From: Hyphomicrobiales bacterium
GTDB lineage: Bacteria; Pseudomonadota; Alphaproteobacteria; Rhizobiales; Beijerinckiaceae
Length of the DNA: 35,917 nt
Reading direction: 5' to 3'
NCBI GenBank assembly: GCA_019237205.1
Contig: JAFAHO010000129.1
Location: 1 to 35,917 of the forward strand
Within the stretch, counting starts at the first letter, position 1, and the number at the start of each line of letters is the position of its first letter. The translations under genes and the position numbers were made by a program. The notes under the pieces were generated by a model, which worked only from the letters and a program-made list of their open reading frames with translations, was not told where the DNA came from and made no database searches. This document shows, piece by piece, positions 1 through 8,603 of this stretch.

Positions 1-513
1 CCTGACGCCATCGCCCGGCGCCCCGTCGATGCCGCGCATCTGATAGACGTCGCCCTTGCCCTTCAACTGATCGAACAGCCACTTGGCGCCGACCTTCGCA
101 TACGTCACCTGGTCGCCGGTCACGATATACGCTTCCGGAGCGCTGACTGGTTGGTCCGCTGCAACGACCACGATCCCTTTGTCCGACGCTTGCTTGATGA
201 CGCCGTTGAGCGCCTTCTCGTCCGACGGGTTTATGATGATGGCGTTGACGCCCGCCGAAATCAGCGTGCGGAGATCGGCGATCTGCTCGGAAGGCCCGGC
301 TTCGCGATTCGCGAGGATGATCTTGGAAACGAGGCCAGACGCGAGGGCTTCGGCCTTGATCGAGCAAACGAACTCCTCGCGCCAGCTATTGCCGATATGA
401 GTGTTCGAGACCCCAATCACGAACTGCTGCGCAGCGCCGGCGCCGCCGACGGGCGCGCTCGCCCCCAAAGCCGCAAACAAGGAAAACGCCGCAATTCCGC
501 TAACGCGTCTCAT
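1..513 (-). CDS. Ribose-type sugar ABC transporter substrate-binding protein (C-terminal part outside window)
   Basis: This is the first 171 residues of a periplasmic binding protein that continues past the left edge. The start is an ATG at 513 with GGGAGG just upstream. An N-terminal signal-like stretch ([20 protein letters not shown]) is followed by the mature fold. The fold opens with [17 protein letters not shown], and [10 protein letters not shown] and [10 protein letters not shown] follow, as expected of the Peripla_BP_4 (ribose/galactose) family that delivers sugars to ABC importers. It lies downstream of a decayed oxidoreductase and a sugar isomerase on the same strand, so it probably belonged to one catabolic transcription unit. 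The ligand cannot be read from the fragment. The family call is firm; the sugar is unknown. Confidence 0.88.
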   Translation of the reverse strand, partial: MRRVSGIAAFSLFAALGASAPVGGAGAAQQFVIGVSNTHIGNSWREEFVCSIKAEALASGLVSKIILANREAGPSEQIADLRTLISAGVNAIIINPSDEKALNGVIKQASDKGIVVVAADQPVSAPEAYIVTGDQVTYAKVGAKWLFDQLKGKGDVYQMRGIDGAPGDGVR

Positions 514-629
514 TTTTTCCTCCCATTAGCGCAGCTGAGATGCTGCAGTCCTTGGTAGCCAGCAGCCCAGGCCTCCAGCACATATTGTGATGCCGAAGGC
601 TGTTGAACGGCGGCTTGTCGCATCGGCGG

Positions 630-815
630 GCCGTCCGATCAGCAGACCGGCATTGTGGCGCGAATAGGCCACCATTGCAATTGCGCGGTTGAGGGACACC
701 GTTCGCCAGTGTCGAGATCGGGCACGAACGGCTTCTGCGATAGCGTGTGCACTGCGCCGGCCTTGCGCCGCCGCCGACCATGCCGACGCGCAAGCGCCTG
801 CCCTCGACGGCTGGC
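630..815 (-). pseudogene. Decayed Gfo/Idh/MocA oxidoreductase remnant
   Basis: No intact gene lies between 514 and 840, but minus-strand translation shows recognisable pieces in different frames. EGRRLRVGMVGGG (about 803-767) is a Rossmann N-terminus. About ten codons later, in another frame, HTLSQKPFVPDLDTG (749-705) matches HVLSQKPFVEDLATG of the intact oxidoreductase at 3272-4375. A third frame gives NRAIAMVAYSRHNAGLLIG (about 687-634), resembling the following NQNGRW...AGLIG segment. In an intact enzyme roughly 80 or more further codons separate the first two motifs. The remnant therefore carries a large internal deletion plus frameshifts. The call rests on motif matching by eye. Confidence 0.6.
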
Positions 816-840
816 CCGCTGTGGCGTGGACCATGCGCTT

Positions 841-1899
841 TTAGGCCCCAACGCCGAGGAGCTTCAGATTGGCTGCGCGGTCCGCGCCGGTCGCGGCGAA
901 GTCGTCGAAGGCGTAATCGGTCACCTCGATGATGTGATCGGCGATGAACTTCGCCCCCTCGCGCGCTGCGACTTCCGGGTGCTGCAGGCAGCACTCCCAC
1001 TCGTAGACGGCCCAGCCCGTGAAATCATAGGCCGCGAGCTTCGAGAAGATCGCTTTGAAATCCACCTGCCCGTGGCCGAGCGAGCGGTCGCGGCCCGCGC
1101 GCTCGAGCCATCCCTTGTAGCCGCCGTAGACGCCCTGCTTGGTGGTCGGATTGAACTCGGCGTCCTTCACATGAAACATCTTGATGCGTTCGTGATAGAC
1201 GTCGATGAAGCCGAGATAATCCATACACTGTTTGATGAAGTGGCTGGCGTCGTAGTTGATGTTGCAACGCTTGTGGCCCCCGACCGCCGTCAGGAACATG
1301 TCGAACGTGTCGCCGTCGAAAACGTCCTCGGTCGGATGAATCTCGAAACAGAGATTCACGCCGTTTTCGTCGAAGACATCGAGGATCGGCTTCCACCGGC
1401 GCGCCTGTTCGGCGAAACATTCCTCGATGAGGCCGGCGGGACGCTGCGGATAGGGATAGAAATAGGGCCAGGCGAGCGAGCCGGTGAAGGTCACGTGTTC
1501 GGTCAGCCCAAAGCGCCGGCTGACGAGCGCCGCCTTTCGCACCTGATCCGCCGCCCAATGGCGGCGCTTCCCGGGATTGCCGCGCAGATGCTTCGGGCAT
1601 TGCCCATCGAACATTACGTCATAGGCCGGGTGGACCGAAACCATCTGACCCTGGAAATGGGTCGAGAGTTCGCTGATCGCGATGCCGATATCGGCAAGCT
1701 TGCCTTTCATCTCGTCGCAATAGGCGGCGCTTTCATAGGCGCGGTCGAGATCGAAGAAACGGGCGTCCGCGGTCGGAATCTGGATGGCCTTGTACCCAAA
1801 GCCCTTGGCCCATCGCGCAATGCCCTCGAGGGTGTTGTGCGGCGGCGTGTCACGCGCAAATTGCGCCAATAATAGCCCCGGTCCCTTGATGGTGCGCAT
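841..1899 (-). CDS. Sugar phosphate isomerase/epimerase (xylose isomerase-like TIM barrel, AP endonuclease 2 family)
   Basis: This 352-residue cytoplasmic enzyme belongs to the family of IolE, sugar epimerases and 3-keto-sugar-processing enzymes. Family-typical stretches are LCFEIHPTEDVFDGDT and CNINYDASHF (substrate and metal side chains at barrel strand ends), RIKMFHVKDAEF and a final WAVYEWECC. These supply the Glu, Asp, His and Glu of the usual divalent metal site. The ATG at 1899 is preferred over an upstream in-frame start (1953) because GGGAGAAAG lies about 7 bases before it and the protein then starts at MRTIKGPGLLLAQF. It is divergent from two oxidoreductases, so it probably acts on their keto or aldehyde product. 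The exact reaction is not deducible. Confidence 0.88.
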   Translation of the reverse strand: MRTIKGPGLLLAQFARDTPPHNTLEGIARWAKGFGYKAIQIPTADARFFDLDRAYESAAYCDEMKGKLADIGIAISELSTHFQGQMVSVHPAYDVMFDGQCPKHLRGNPGKRRHWAADQVRKAALVSRRFGLTEHVTFTGSLAWPYFYPYPQRPAGLIEECFAEQARRWKPILDVFDENGVNLCFEIHPTEDVFDGDTFDMFLTAVGGHKRCNINYDASHFIKQCMDYLGFIDVYHERIKMFHVKDAEFNPTTKQGVYGGYKGWLERAGRDRSLGHGQVDFKAIFSKLAAYDFTGWAVYEWECCLQHPEVAAREGAKFIADHIIEVTDYAFDDFAATGADRAANLKLLGVGA

Positions 1900-2198
1900 G
1901 ACGCTTTCTCCCGACTGTGCTCTTGTCTCTCCCCGAGGCGCGCGAGAGCCCAAGGAAGGAAAATTCTGACCATTTGGAGCGCTGATCGCAAGAAAATTCC
2001 ATTCTGGAAGTTGTCGAAGACGACTATTCTGGCTTCAAGTCGCTTTCGGCGACGCTGGCGGTCGTGATCGCCTTCGCGTCGCGGGTCGCGCAATTGCGAG
2101 GGCCGCGGGCCAAGGCGGCGGAGCCGAGCCCTAGCGACTGAGCCAAAATGCGATAGGTCGGCTGCGGCGACTCGCCGAAAAAGACAGGGAGGGAGGAC
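1900..2198. promoter_or_regulatory. Divergent control region between isomerase and oxidoreductase genes
   Basis: These 299 bases separate divergent catabolic genes and must hold both promoters. Visible structure includes GAAAATTC twice (1959-1966 and 1992-1999), ATTCTGG twice (2001-2007 and 2026-2032), and a more AT-rich core at about 1958-2035. The paired short repeats could be half-sites for a sugar-responsive regulator; that is inference. No convincing sigma-70 boxes could be fixed by eye. The right end carries a strong ribosome binding site (GGGAGGGAGG) for the gene at 2199. Confidence 0.4.
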
Positions 2199-3275
2199 AT
2201 GCGAAAGCAGCGCATCGTGGGCATCAGTTTCGAGCACATCCATATGGGCGACCTCCTGCGCGAGGCGCACGAACATCCGAACGCGGAAATCGTCGGCGTT
2301 TGCGATCCCGACGGCGCGCGCATGGCGGACGCAATCAAGACCTTCGCGATTTCCTCGGATCGCGTGTTTCACGATATCGAGCGATGCGTGCGGCAGACAA
2401 AGCCTGACCTCGCCATACTATGCCCGGCGACCGCGCGCCATGCCGATTGCGTCGAGGCGGTCGCTCCGCTCGGCGTCGACATTCTCTTGGAGAAACCTTT
2501 CGCCGCCTCGCTCGCGGACGCCGACCGGATTCTCGCGGCCGTCGGAAAGGCCGGCGTTCGGCTCGCCGTCAACTGGCCGCTGCGCTGGTATGCGCCCCAT
2601 GTCACCGCCAAGCGCATGATCGACGAGAGCGCAATCGGCGACCTGATCGAAGTGCATTTCTACGACGGCAACAGGGGACCGCTCTATCACCGCGCCGACA
2701 AGGTCGTTGTCTCGGAGGAGGAGGTGCGGCGCGAAAAGCCGATCTCCTGGTGGTACAAGAAGTCCGCCGGGGGCGGCAGCCTGCTCGACTATCTCGGCTA
2801 TGGCGCAACGCTCGGCACGTGGTTCATGAAGGGCGAGGCGCCGCTCGAAGTGACCTCGGTCGTCGATCAGCCCGAGGGCCTCGAAGTGGACGAACATTCG
2901 ATCACGATCTGCCGCTACCGCGGAGGCTTGTCGAAACTCGAGACGCGTTGGGGCGCCTTCACCGATCCCTGGATCACCCAGCCGCAGCCCAAATGCGGCT
3001 TCGTGATGGTCGGAACCGAAGGGACGATTTCGAGCTACGATTTTGAACTCCATGTCGCAATTCAGACGCGCGCTCAACCGGAGATCCGCAGCCTGCCAGT
3101 CGACGTGCTCGAAGCGCCGTTTCGCAAGCCAGTCGAATATGTGCTGCATTGCCGGGAAAAGGGCGTCGCGTTCGAAGGGCCGCTCGATCCCGCCCTCTGC
3201 CGAACCGCTCAGCGGATCGTCGACACCGCCGCTCTTTCGGCCAGGGAGCGGCGCACATTGGCGTTGCTGCCATGA
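2199..3275 (+). CDS. Gfo/Idh/MocA-family NAD(P)-dependent sugar oxidoreductase
   Basis: This 358-residue protein has the two-domain layout of glucose-fructose oxidoreductase and inositol dehydrogenase. The N-terminal Rossmann part is unusual: the first loop reads MRKQRIVGISFEHIHMGD rather than GxGxxG. It continues to AEIVGVCDPDG and the catalytic-lysine motif DILLEKPF near residue 100. The C-terminal substrate half contains GGGSLLDYLGYGATLGTWF and GTEGTISSYDF. The ATG follows a strong GGGAGGGAGG site. Its stop overlaps the next start (ATGA), so the two oxidoreductases are translationally coupled. They may oxidise the same sugar in sequence, or form a heteromer, before or after the TIM-barrel isomerase. 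Substrate unknown. Confidence 0.9.
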   Translation: MRKQRIVGISFEHIHMGDLLREAHEHPNAEIVGVCDPDGARMADAIKTFAISSDRVFHDIERCVRQTKPDLAILCPATARHADCVEAVAPLGVDILLEKPFAASLADADRILAAVGKAGVRLAVNWPLRWYAPHVTAKRMIDESAIGDLIEVHFYDGNRGPLYHRADKVVVSEEEVRREKPISWWYKKSAGGGSLLDYLGYGATLGTWFMKGEAPLEVTSVVDQPEGLEVDEHSITICRYRGGLSKLETRWGAFTDPWITQPQPKCGFVMVGTEGTISSYDFELHVAIQTRAQPEIRSLPVDVLEAPFRKPVEYVLHCREKGVAFEGPLDPALCRTAQRIVDTAALSARERRTLALLP

Positions 3276-4375
3276 CCGAAGTGAAAGCGAAGTTCGAGCC
3301 TTCGGTCAGCGACTACGCACTGACGACTCATGCGGTCGCCGAAGCGCCAGGGCCCGATCTGCCCTATCTCCCGCCGATGCCAAAGGACCGCTCGATCGGC
3401 ATCGCACTCGTCGGCGCGGGCGGGATCAGCGCAGCACACCTCGACGCCTACCGCGCCTATGGACTGAACGTTCTCATGATTTGCTCGCGTGATTTGGGGC
3501 GCGCGCTGGCGCGCCGCGACGCTTTCTTTCCGAAGGCCGACGCGACAGACGACTTCGAAAAGGCGCTCGGGGATCCCCGGATCAAAGTCGTCGACTTGAC
3601 GAGCCACCCTGACGTGCGAGCAGGCCTGATGCGGCGCGCCTTTGCGGCCGGCAAGCATGTCCTATCGCAGAAGCCCTTCGTCGAGGATCTCGCGACCGGC
3701 CGCGCGCTCGTCGAAGAGGCCGAACGACTCGGAGTCAAACTTGCGGTCAATCAGAATGGCCGCTGGGCGCCGCATCTGGCCTATATGCGCGAGGCGGTCG
3801 CCGCCGGGCTGATCGGCGAGGTGATCGGCGCGCAGGTGGCGATCCGCTGGAACCACGGATGGATCGCCGACACGGCGTTCGAGGCGGTCGACGATCTTCT
3901 GCTGTGGGACTTCGGCATCCACTGGTTCGATTTCCTGTCGAGCGTGATTGGCGAACGCCCGCTCAATGTTCGCGCCGCCGCCGCCCGGGCCGCCTCGCAG
4001 GCCGTGCGTCCGCCCATGCTCGCCGAGGTTCTCATTGCTTTCGACGGCGGCCAGGCGTCGCTCATCCTGAACGGCGCTGCGCGATATGGAGCGTGCGATA
4101 CGACGGCGATCATCGGAACCGAGGGAACGGTCTCGAGCAGAGGTCCGGACCTCGGCGTTCAGTCCGTCGAACTGCATACCGCAGCCGGCGTCGCCCGGCC
4201 GGCGCTCAAGGGGACCTGGTTCAACGACGGGTTCGCGGGGACGATGGGCGAACTCCTGTGCGCGATCGAGGAGCGTCGCGAGCCGATGAATTCGGCGCGC
4301 GGCAATCTCGCCTCGCTCCGTCTTTGCCTTGCCGCGGCGAGAGCGAGCCGGACCGGCGAGACTGTTTCGATCTAA
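3272..4375 (+). CDS. Gfo/Idh/MocA-family oxidoreductase, second paralogue
   Basis: This 367-residue oxidoreductase has a canonical nucleotide-binding loop, IGIALVGAGGISAAHLDAY, preceded by a tail of about 45 residues. In place of the usual EKP it has HVLSQKPFVEDL, keeping the catalytic lysine but with Gln for Glu. Later it shows NQNGRWAPHL, LLWDFGIHWFDFL (the usual metal- or substrate-facing D and H) and GTEGTVSSRGPDLG. The start is the ATG at 3272, overlapping the previous stop by ATGA; a longer in-frame reading from 3149 would run inside the upstream gene. A decayed relative with the same SQKPF motif lies at 630-815, so this subfamily was once present twice here. Confidence 0.9.
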   Translation: MTEVKAKFEPSVSDYALTTHAVAEAPGPDLPYLPPMPKDRSIGIALVGAGGISAAHLDAYRAYGLNVLMICSRDLGRALARRDAFFPKADATDDFEKALGDPRIKVVDLTSHPDVRAGLMRRAFAAGKHVLSQKPFVEDLATGRALVEEAERLGVKLAVNQNGRWAPHLAYMREAVAAGLIGEVIGAQVAIRWNHGWIADTAFEAVDDLLLWDFGIHWFDFLSSVIGERPLNVRAAAARAASQAVRPPMLAEVLIAFDGGQASLILNGAARYGACDTTAIIGTEGTVSSRGPDLGVQSVELHTAAGVARPALKGTWFNDGFAGTMGELLCAIEERREPMNSARGNLASLRLCLAAARASRTGETVSI

Positions 4376-4575
4376 GTCGTGACGTCCCTCGAGAGGGTGT
4401 TGTCGATCCCCAGGAACTCTGGCTATCTGCCGATTGACGACATTTGGGCCAGTTGCGCCCGCGGGCCCAGCCGGTCGCGAGCCATCTCTGCCTTGCCCCT
4501 CTCGCGCCGATGTGCGACGCTCGGCCGACGCTATGACCCGAGCGAACCGGCGTCGATCGCCACAGGGAGGACGCC

Positions 4576-5508
4576 ATGACCAGGACGCTTGCGCGACTGT
4601 TTTTTCTCGCGCTCTTCGCGCTCATTTTGCCGTTCGGCGCCGAAGCGAAAACATTCTACTGGATCTCGCACGGATCCCCAGCCGATCCGGTGTGGACCTA
4701 TTTCCTCGCTGGAGCGAACATGTGGGCGAAGGATACCGGCCAGACCGTCAAGACCTCGTTCCATAACGGCGACGTCCCTTCGCAGCAAGAAGCGATCCGC
4801 GCCGCAATCGCCGCCAAGGCCGACGCCATCGTCACGACCAGCCCGGATCCGGGCAGCCTCGTCGACGTCGTCAAGGAAGCGCGCGCGGCCGGGATCCCGG
4901 TCATCAATTTCAACACGCCGGACGCGAAAGTGAACTTCAACGCCTATGTCGGCGTCGATCTCGCGGTGGTCGGCAAGGCCTGGGCGCAGTATCTGGTCGA
5001 CCACGGCCTGGTGAAGTCGGGCGATTTCGTCTGGATGCCGGTCGAGGTTCCGGGCGCGAGCTACGGCGTCGAGGAGGAAAAGGCGATCGCGACGGTATTC
5101 AAGCCGCTCAACATCACCTGGGAGGTGACAAACGCGACGCTCGATCAGGCCAACGTCATTTCTCACATGAGCGACTATCTGACCGCCAACCGCAAGAAGA
5201 TCAAGGCGATCATCGGTCTCGGCGATCTCGTCACCGGTTCGATCAAGCGCGTCTTCGATCAGGTCGGCGTCAAGCCGGGCGAAATTCCGGTCGTCGGCTG
5301 GGGCAACTCGCGCGACACAACTGGCGAAGTGCTCGACGGCTATGTCAGCGCCGGCATGTGGCAGGACCCGCAGGCGACGAGCTATATGGCGCTGTCGGTC
5401 GCCAATATGGCGACGGACGGCATTCCGCCCGGATTCAACATCACGACAGGCGCGCTGTACGGCAAGGACACCGCCTCGATCTACGACAAGATCCTGTCGG
5501 GCAAATAG
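4576..5508 (+). CDS. Ribose-type sugar ABC transporter substrate-binding protein
   Basis: This 310-residue exported binding protein starts at an ATG with AGGGAGG five bases upstream. The signal peptide is clear (hydrophobic core LARLFFLALFALILPFG, cleavage likely after AEA). The mature part begins KTFYWISHGSPADPVW and shows Peripla_BP_4 landmarks: DAIVTTSPDPGSLVDVV, GIPVINFNTPD, IIGLGDLVTGSIKRV and VVGWGNSRDT. It captures a sugar or polyol in the periplasm for the permease and ATPase that follow. It differs from the partial binding protein at the left edge, so the region carried at least two such systems. The ligand is not deducible. Confidence 0.93.
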   Translation: MTRTLARLFFLALFALILPFGAEAKTFYWISHGSPADPVWTYFLAGANMWAKDTGQTVKTSFHNGDVPSQQEAIRAAIAAKADAIVTTSPDPGSLVDVVKEARAAGIPVINFNTPDAKVNFNAYVGVDLAVVGKAWAQYLVDHGLVKSGDFVWMPVEVPGASYGVEEEKAIATVFKPLNITWEVTNATLDQANVISHMSDYLTANRKKIKAIIGLGDLVTGSIKRVFDQVGVKPGEIPVVGWGNSRDTTGEVLDGYVSAGMWQDPQATSYMALSVANMATDGIPPGFNITTGALYGKDTASIYDKILSGK

Positions 5509-5532
5509 GCGCGCGGCGCCGTTCGTCCGTAT

Positions 5533-5582
5533 ACCCTTATCCTTCGAGATGCGAGCTTCACTCGCTCCGCGGGATGAGGGGT
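5533..5582. repeat. REP-like palindromic intergenic element
   Basis: An imperfect palindrome of about 50 bases sits between the binding-protein and permease genes. Outer arms CCCTTATCC (5534-5542) and GGATGAGGG (5572-5580) pair with one G-T, and an inner hairpin GCGAG-CTTCA-CTCGC closes it. From memory it resembles the CTCATCC...TCGAAGGATGAGG elements scattered in Hyphomicrobiales genomes. In this position it may act as an mRNA stabiliser or attenuator that lowers permease expression relative to binding protein. The role is inference. Confidence 0.55.
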
Positions 5583-5689
5583 TCGTCGACGCCGGCCGAA
5601 CGCTTCTCCCGAGACGAAGCGTGGCGCGCCGCGACGGAGGTCCGATCGCAGCCCCCGGGCGCGCCCCTTCCTTCCATCGGTGACCGCAC

Positions 5690-6676
5690 GTGCAGAAGGC
5701 CTCGTTACTGCGAACCACGATCTCCGCGCCGGAGTTTGGCCCGTTCGTGCTGCTCGTTCTCGAGCTCGCGGTCTTCTATGTGATCAATCCCGAGTTCCTC
5801 TCGGTCCTCAACATCGGCAACACGCTGACCTTCACGGTCGAGCTCGGGCTCATCGCGCTGGCGATGACGCTGCTCATGACCGCGGGCGAATTCGATCTCT
5901 CGGTCGGCTCGCTGTTCGGATTCGCGCCCGTCGTGATGTGGACGCTCTTTAATGCCGGCTGGACCTCGCTCGCCGTCGCCTTTGTCATCAGCCTCGTCAT
6001 CGCGGCGTTGATCGGTCTCGTCAACGGGCTCTTCGTGACGCGGCTCAAGATCCCCTCCTTCCTTGTCACCCTCGGCATGCTGCTCGTCGCGCGCGGTACG
6101 GCCCTCTTCGTCACCGACGGGTTTCCACAGCGCACTTGGAGCGCCGGTGGGCAATGGATCGCCAATCTGCTGGTCGGCGACTTCTATATCGGGCCGCTCC
6201 GGGTCTACGCGTCGCTATTCTGGTTCGTCGCCGCGGCCGTCATTCTCGGCTACGTCCTGACGCAATCGAAATACGGCAACTGGATCCAGGCGACCGGCGG
6301 CAATCCGGTCGCAGCGCAGGCGCGCGGCGTGCACGTGTCCACCGTCAAGGTCGCGCTGTTCATCCTCACCGCGGTGATGTCGTCCTTCGCCGGGATCATC
6401 AGTTCGATCCGCACCTCGGCCGCCAATCCGAACAGCGGATCCGGCTACGAGCTCGAGGTGATCGCGATGGTCGTGATCGGCGGCACGGCGTTGACCGGCG
6501 GGCGTGGCACGATCCTGGGGACAGTGCTCGGCATCTTGATCCTCCGGGTGATGCGCAACGGCATCGTGCTGATCGGGGTGCCCGGGCTTGCCTACAACAT
6601 TTTCATCGGCGCCATTATCCTCGGCATGATGGCGCTGCATTCCTGGCTCGAACGCCGGCACCAGGCGGGGACGTGA
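5690..6676 (+). CDS. Ribose-type sugar ABC transporter permease (RbsC-like)
   Basis: This 328-residue integral membrane protein has about eight to ten hydrophobic segments, for example FGPFVLLVLELAVFYVI and ALAMTLLMTAGEFDLSVGS. The GEFDLSVGS stretch and the late GGTALTGGRGTILGTVLG stretch are hallmarks of the BPD_transp_2 family, the latter being the loop that contacts the ATPase. The start is a GTG at 5690 with only a weak ribosome binding site; it places the first helix correctly and no better start was found. The REP-like element lies in the 181-base gap upstream. The gene ends next to the ATPase start, so it is cotranscribed with it. It forms the inner-membrane channel of the importer. 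Confidence 0.92.
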   Translation: MQKASLLRTTISAPEFGPFVLLVLELAVFYVINPEFLSVLNIGNTLTFTVELGLIALAMTLLMTAGEFDLSVGSLFGFAPVVMWTLFNAGWTSLAVAFVISLVIAALIGLVNGLFVTRLKIPSFLVTLGMLLVARGTALFVTDGFPQRTWSAGGQWIANLLVGDFYIGPLRVYASLFWFVAAAVILGYVLTQSKYGNWIQATGGNPVAAQARGVHVSTVKVALFILTAVMSSFAGIISSIRTSAANPNSGSGYELEVIAMVVIGGTALTGGRGTILGTVLGILILRVMRNGIVLIGVPGLAYNIFIGAIILGMMALHSWLERRHQAGT

Positions 6677-6681
6677 CCGCG

Positions 6682-7443
6682 ATGGCCGAAGACCTGATTC
6701 GCATGGAGCACATCAACAAGTTCTTCGGCCGGGTGCAGGCGCTCGACGACGTGAACTTCAGGGTCAGGCGTCAGGAGATCGTCGGGCTGCTCGGCGACAA
6801 CGGCGCGGGAAAGTCGACGCTGATCAAAGTGCTTTCGGGCGCCCTCCACGCGACCAGCGGCGACATCTATGTGCGCGGCAAGCGGGTGGAGATGCGCAGC
6901 ACGACGGACGCGATCGCAGAAGGCATCGAGACGATCTACCAGGATTCTGCGCTGGTCACTCAATTGTCGATCGCGCGCAACCTCTTCCTTGGCCGCGAAC
7001 CGATCAGGGGACCGCACTTTCTCAATCGGATGGATTCGGCGCGAATGGATGGGGTGGCCGGCGATCTCCTCCGGCGAGTAGGCATCGGCAAGGCCATTCC
7101 GGCTTCGACGCCGATCAGCTCGCTGTCGGGCGGCGAGCGTCAGGCCGTGGCGATCGCCCGCGCGATGTATTTCGACAGCGACCTCATCATCCTCGACGAG
7201 CCGACCAACAATCTCGGCGTCGCGGAAACGCAAGGCGTGCTGCGGTTCGTCCGCAACGCGCGCGATTCCGGCCATTCCTGCATCTTCATCGCCCACAATA
7301 TCCATCATGTGTTTCAGGTGGTCGACCGTATCGTCGTGATGCGGCGCGGAAAAATCGTGGCCGACGACATCGATCCGAAGGCGACTTCCGTCGCAGAGGT
7401 CGAACGCGTCATCACCGGCGACTTCAGCGGCCCGCCGCATTGA
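6682..7443 (+). CDS. Sugar ABC transporter ATP-binding protein (single domain)
   Basis: This 253-residue ATPase has Walker A GDNGAGKST (residues 38-46), signature LSGGERQAVAIARAM, Walker B LIILDEPTNNLGV and the switch histidine in FIAHNIHH. Most ribose importers use a double-domain ATPase of about 500 residues; this one is single, as in FrcA-type fructose systems, and would work as a homodimer. The ATG at 6682 is preferred because GGCGGGG lies 11 bases before it. A GTG at 6673 overlaps the permease stop (GTGA) and is the alternative, adding three residues. It closes the importer operon that begins at 4576; the following 1.4 kb holds no clear gene. Confidence 0.93.
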   Translation: MAEDLIRMEHINKFFGRVQALDDVNFRVRRQEIVGLLGDNGAGKSTLIKVLSGALHATSGDIYVRGKRVEMRSTTDAIAEGIETIYQDSALVTQLSIARNLFLGREPIRGPHFLNRMDSARMDGVAGDLLRRVGIGKAIPASTPISSLSGGERQAVAIARAMYFDSDLIILDEPTNNLGVAETQGVLRFVRNARDSGHSCIFIAHNIHHVFQVVDRIVVMRRGKIVADDIDPKATSVAEVERVITGDFSGPPH

Positions 7444-7715
7444 GACGACGCGATGGTCATTTTTCGGGATGGAGGGCGCCACGGAACCATGTATATCGTC
7501 CTCAACGGCCCGGTCGAATTTATTTGGCTCGACTCTTTGCGGCTTGGCGGAAGGACGCATGCGTATCGTAGAAGTTCCGCCAAGCGATGAGATTCGCGCT
7601 TGGTCCACCTAGACGATCGCCGAGGTCGACGTCTAGGATTGCCCGGGCTTAAGGCGGCCACCTACGCTGCCAACATGGCGCGGATGACCTTCTTGGTCGC
7701 GCCCTAACGCCGGCC

Positions 7716-7973
7716 TTACCGATAGGGCCACTTGGGCGGCTCCGCGCGCCTCACGAGTTTGCAGGCGCTAGCGCGCGCCGTGAACGGCGCGAGGTTGTGG
7801 GGGTGCAGAGAATGGAGCCAAAGCCAGTCGCTCCAGGTCCCGATTACCTTGCACTCGTCAGGATCGTCCCCGAAACGAACGGTGTCGCCTTCTTGGTGGA
7901 GTTGGCCGCAGGCCGTGTCGTCATATCTCGCAGCCGTCGCGGCTGTTGCGCCATACGTAGCAGCAGACATCAT
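7716..7973 (-). CDS. Small hypothetical protein, doubtful
   Basis: An open frame of 85 residues starts at an ATG with AGGAACAGG upstream. It contains a protein-like stretch, GDTVRFGDDPDECKVIGTW, and ends KWPYR. I recognise no family. It lies in an otherwise decayed region, has no operon partner, and could be a remnant or a chance frame. The mixed Trp, Asp and Gly composition is what keeps it in the list. Confidence 0.22.
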   Translation of the reverse strand: MMSAATYGATAATAARYDDTACGQLHQEGDTVRFGDDPDECKVIGTWSDWLWLHSLHPHNLAPFTARASACKLVRRAEPPKWPYR

Positions 7974-8349
7974 GGTCCTGTTCCTGCTTCAGGCGTTGGC
8001 CCAAAATGCTGGAGCCACGCCTTGGGGGTCACCTCGCCCAGTGCTTACGAGGCCCCGCACCGGCCGCAACCGATGCGGCCAGCCGCGGCCGATGCGGGGC
8101 GAGACCGAGCGCGCGATGGCTAGCGTTGCGCACGGCATCGTGATGATGCCGGCGCTCCCAGCGTGAGGTCAATTCGGCAAAAATCGGTACGGGGCTTATC
8201 CCTTCGTGGTAGCCTTAAACGGTCGTTGCATTGCCGCCGCTCATGCCCTCTTCCGCAAATCGATTGCAATTGTCAGGTCAAGTCTATAGGTCTTTCGATT
8301 GTTGCTTGCCGACAGGCAGCGCGAAGTGAAAGATCGGCGTCATCAGTGC

Positions 8350-8472
8350 TGTCGCTGGTGAGCAAGCTCCAGGCGATCCGCGCATTCTTCATCCTTGTTG
8401 GCGAGCACGACGGCGAGGATGTTGGGGCGTCGCTGACGCATCTTGCCGACAGCGCCGCGCGGGTCCCGTCTG
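8350..8472 (-). mobile_element. IS110-family transposase C-terminal remnant
   Basis: Minus-strand translation gives GAVGKMRQRRPNILAVVLANK in one frame and, immediately after, NARIAWSLLTSDS in another. Joined, they read ...VVLANKNARIAW..LL, which resembles the C-terminal LANK-NARI-W signature of IS110/IS116/IS902 transposases. The break coincides with seven extra bases (GATGAAG) between AACAAG and AATGCG. No catalytic part, ends or target duplication were found. It is an inactive relic. Confidence 0.5.
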
Positions 8473-8603
8473 ATGAAACCGAAAGACGAGCCAAAAAAGA
8501 TGAGCTCATAGGATAGATAGCTTAGTAAAGCGTGTGGGAAGCAAGATCGAAGTATATCCAGTAGGGCCAAAATCCTGGCACTGTCGGTCGACCGGCACCG
8601 TCC

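Noticed and set aside
655-1872. Open plus-strand frame of 405 codons opposite the sugar isomerase
   Set aside because: Shadow of the minus-strand gene with strong motifs; it also crosses the decayed oxidoreductase.
2016-2143. Protein-like plus-strand frame (VVEDDYSGFKSLSATLAVVI...) in the divergent region
   Set aside because: No start codon or ribosome binding site and too short; it may be a relic but the evidence is too weak to call.
8163-8516. 117-codon plus-strand frame in the gene-poor region
   Set aside because: It is antisense to the transposase remnant and has no recognised motif.
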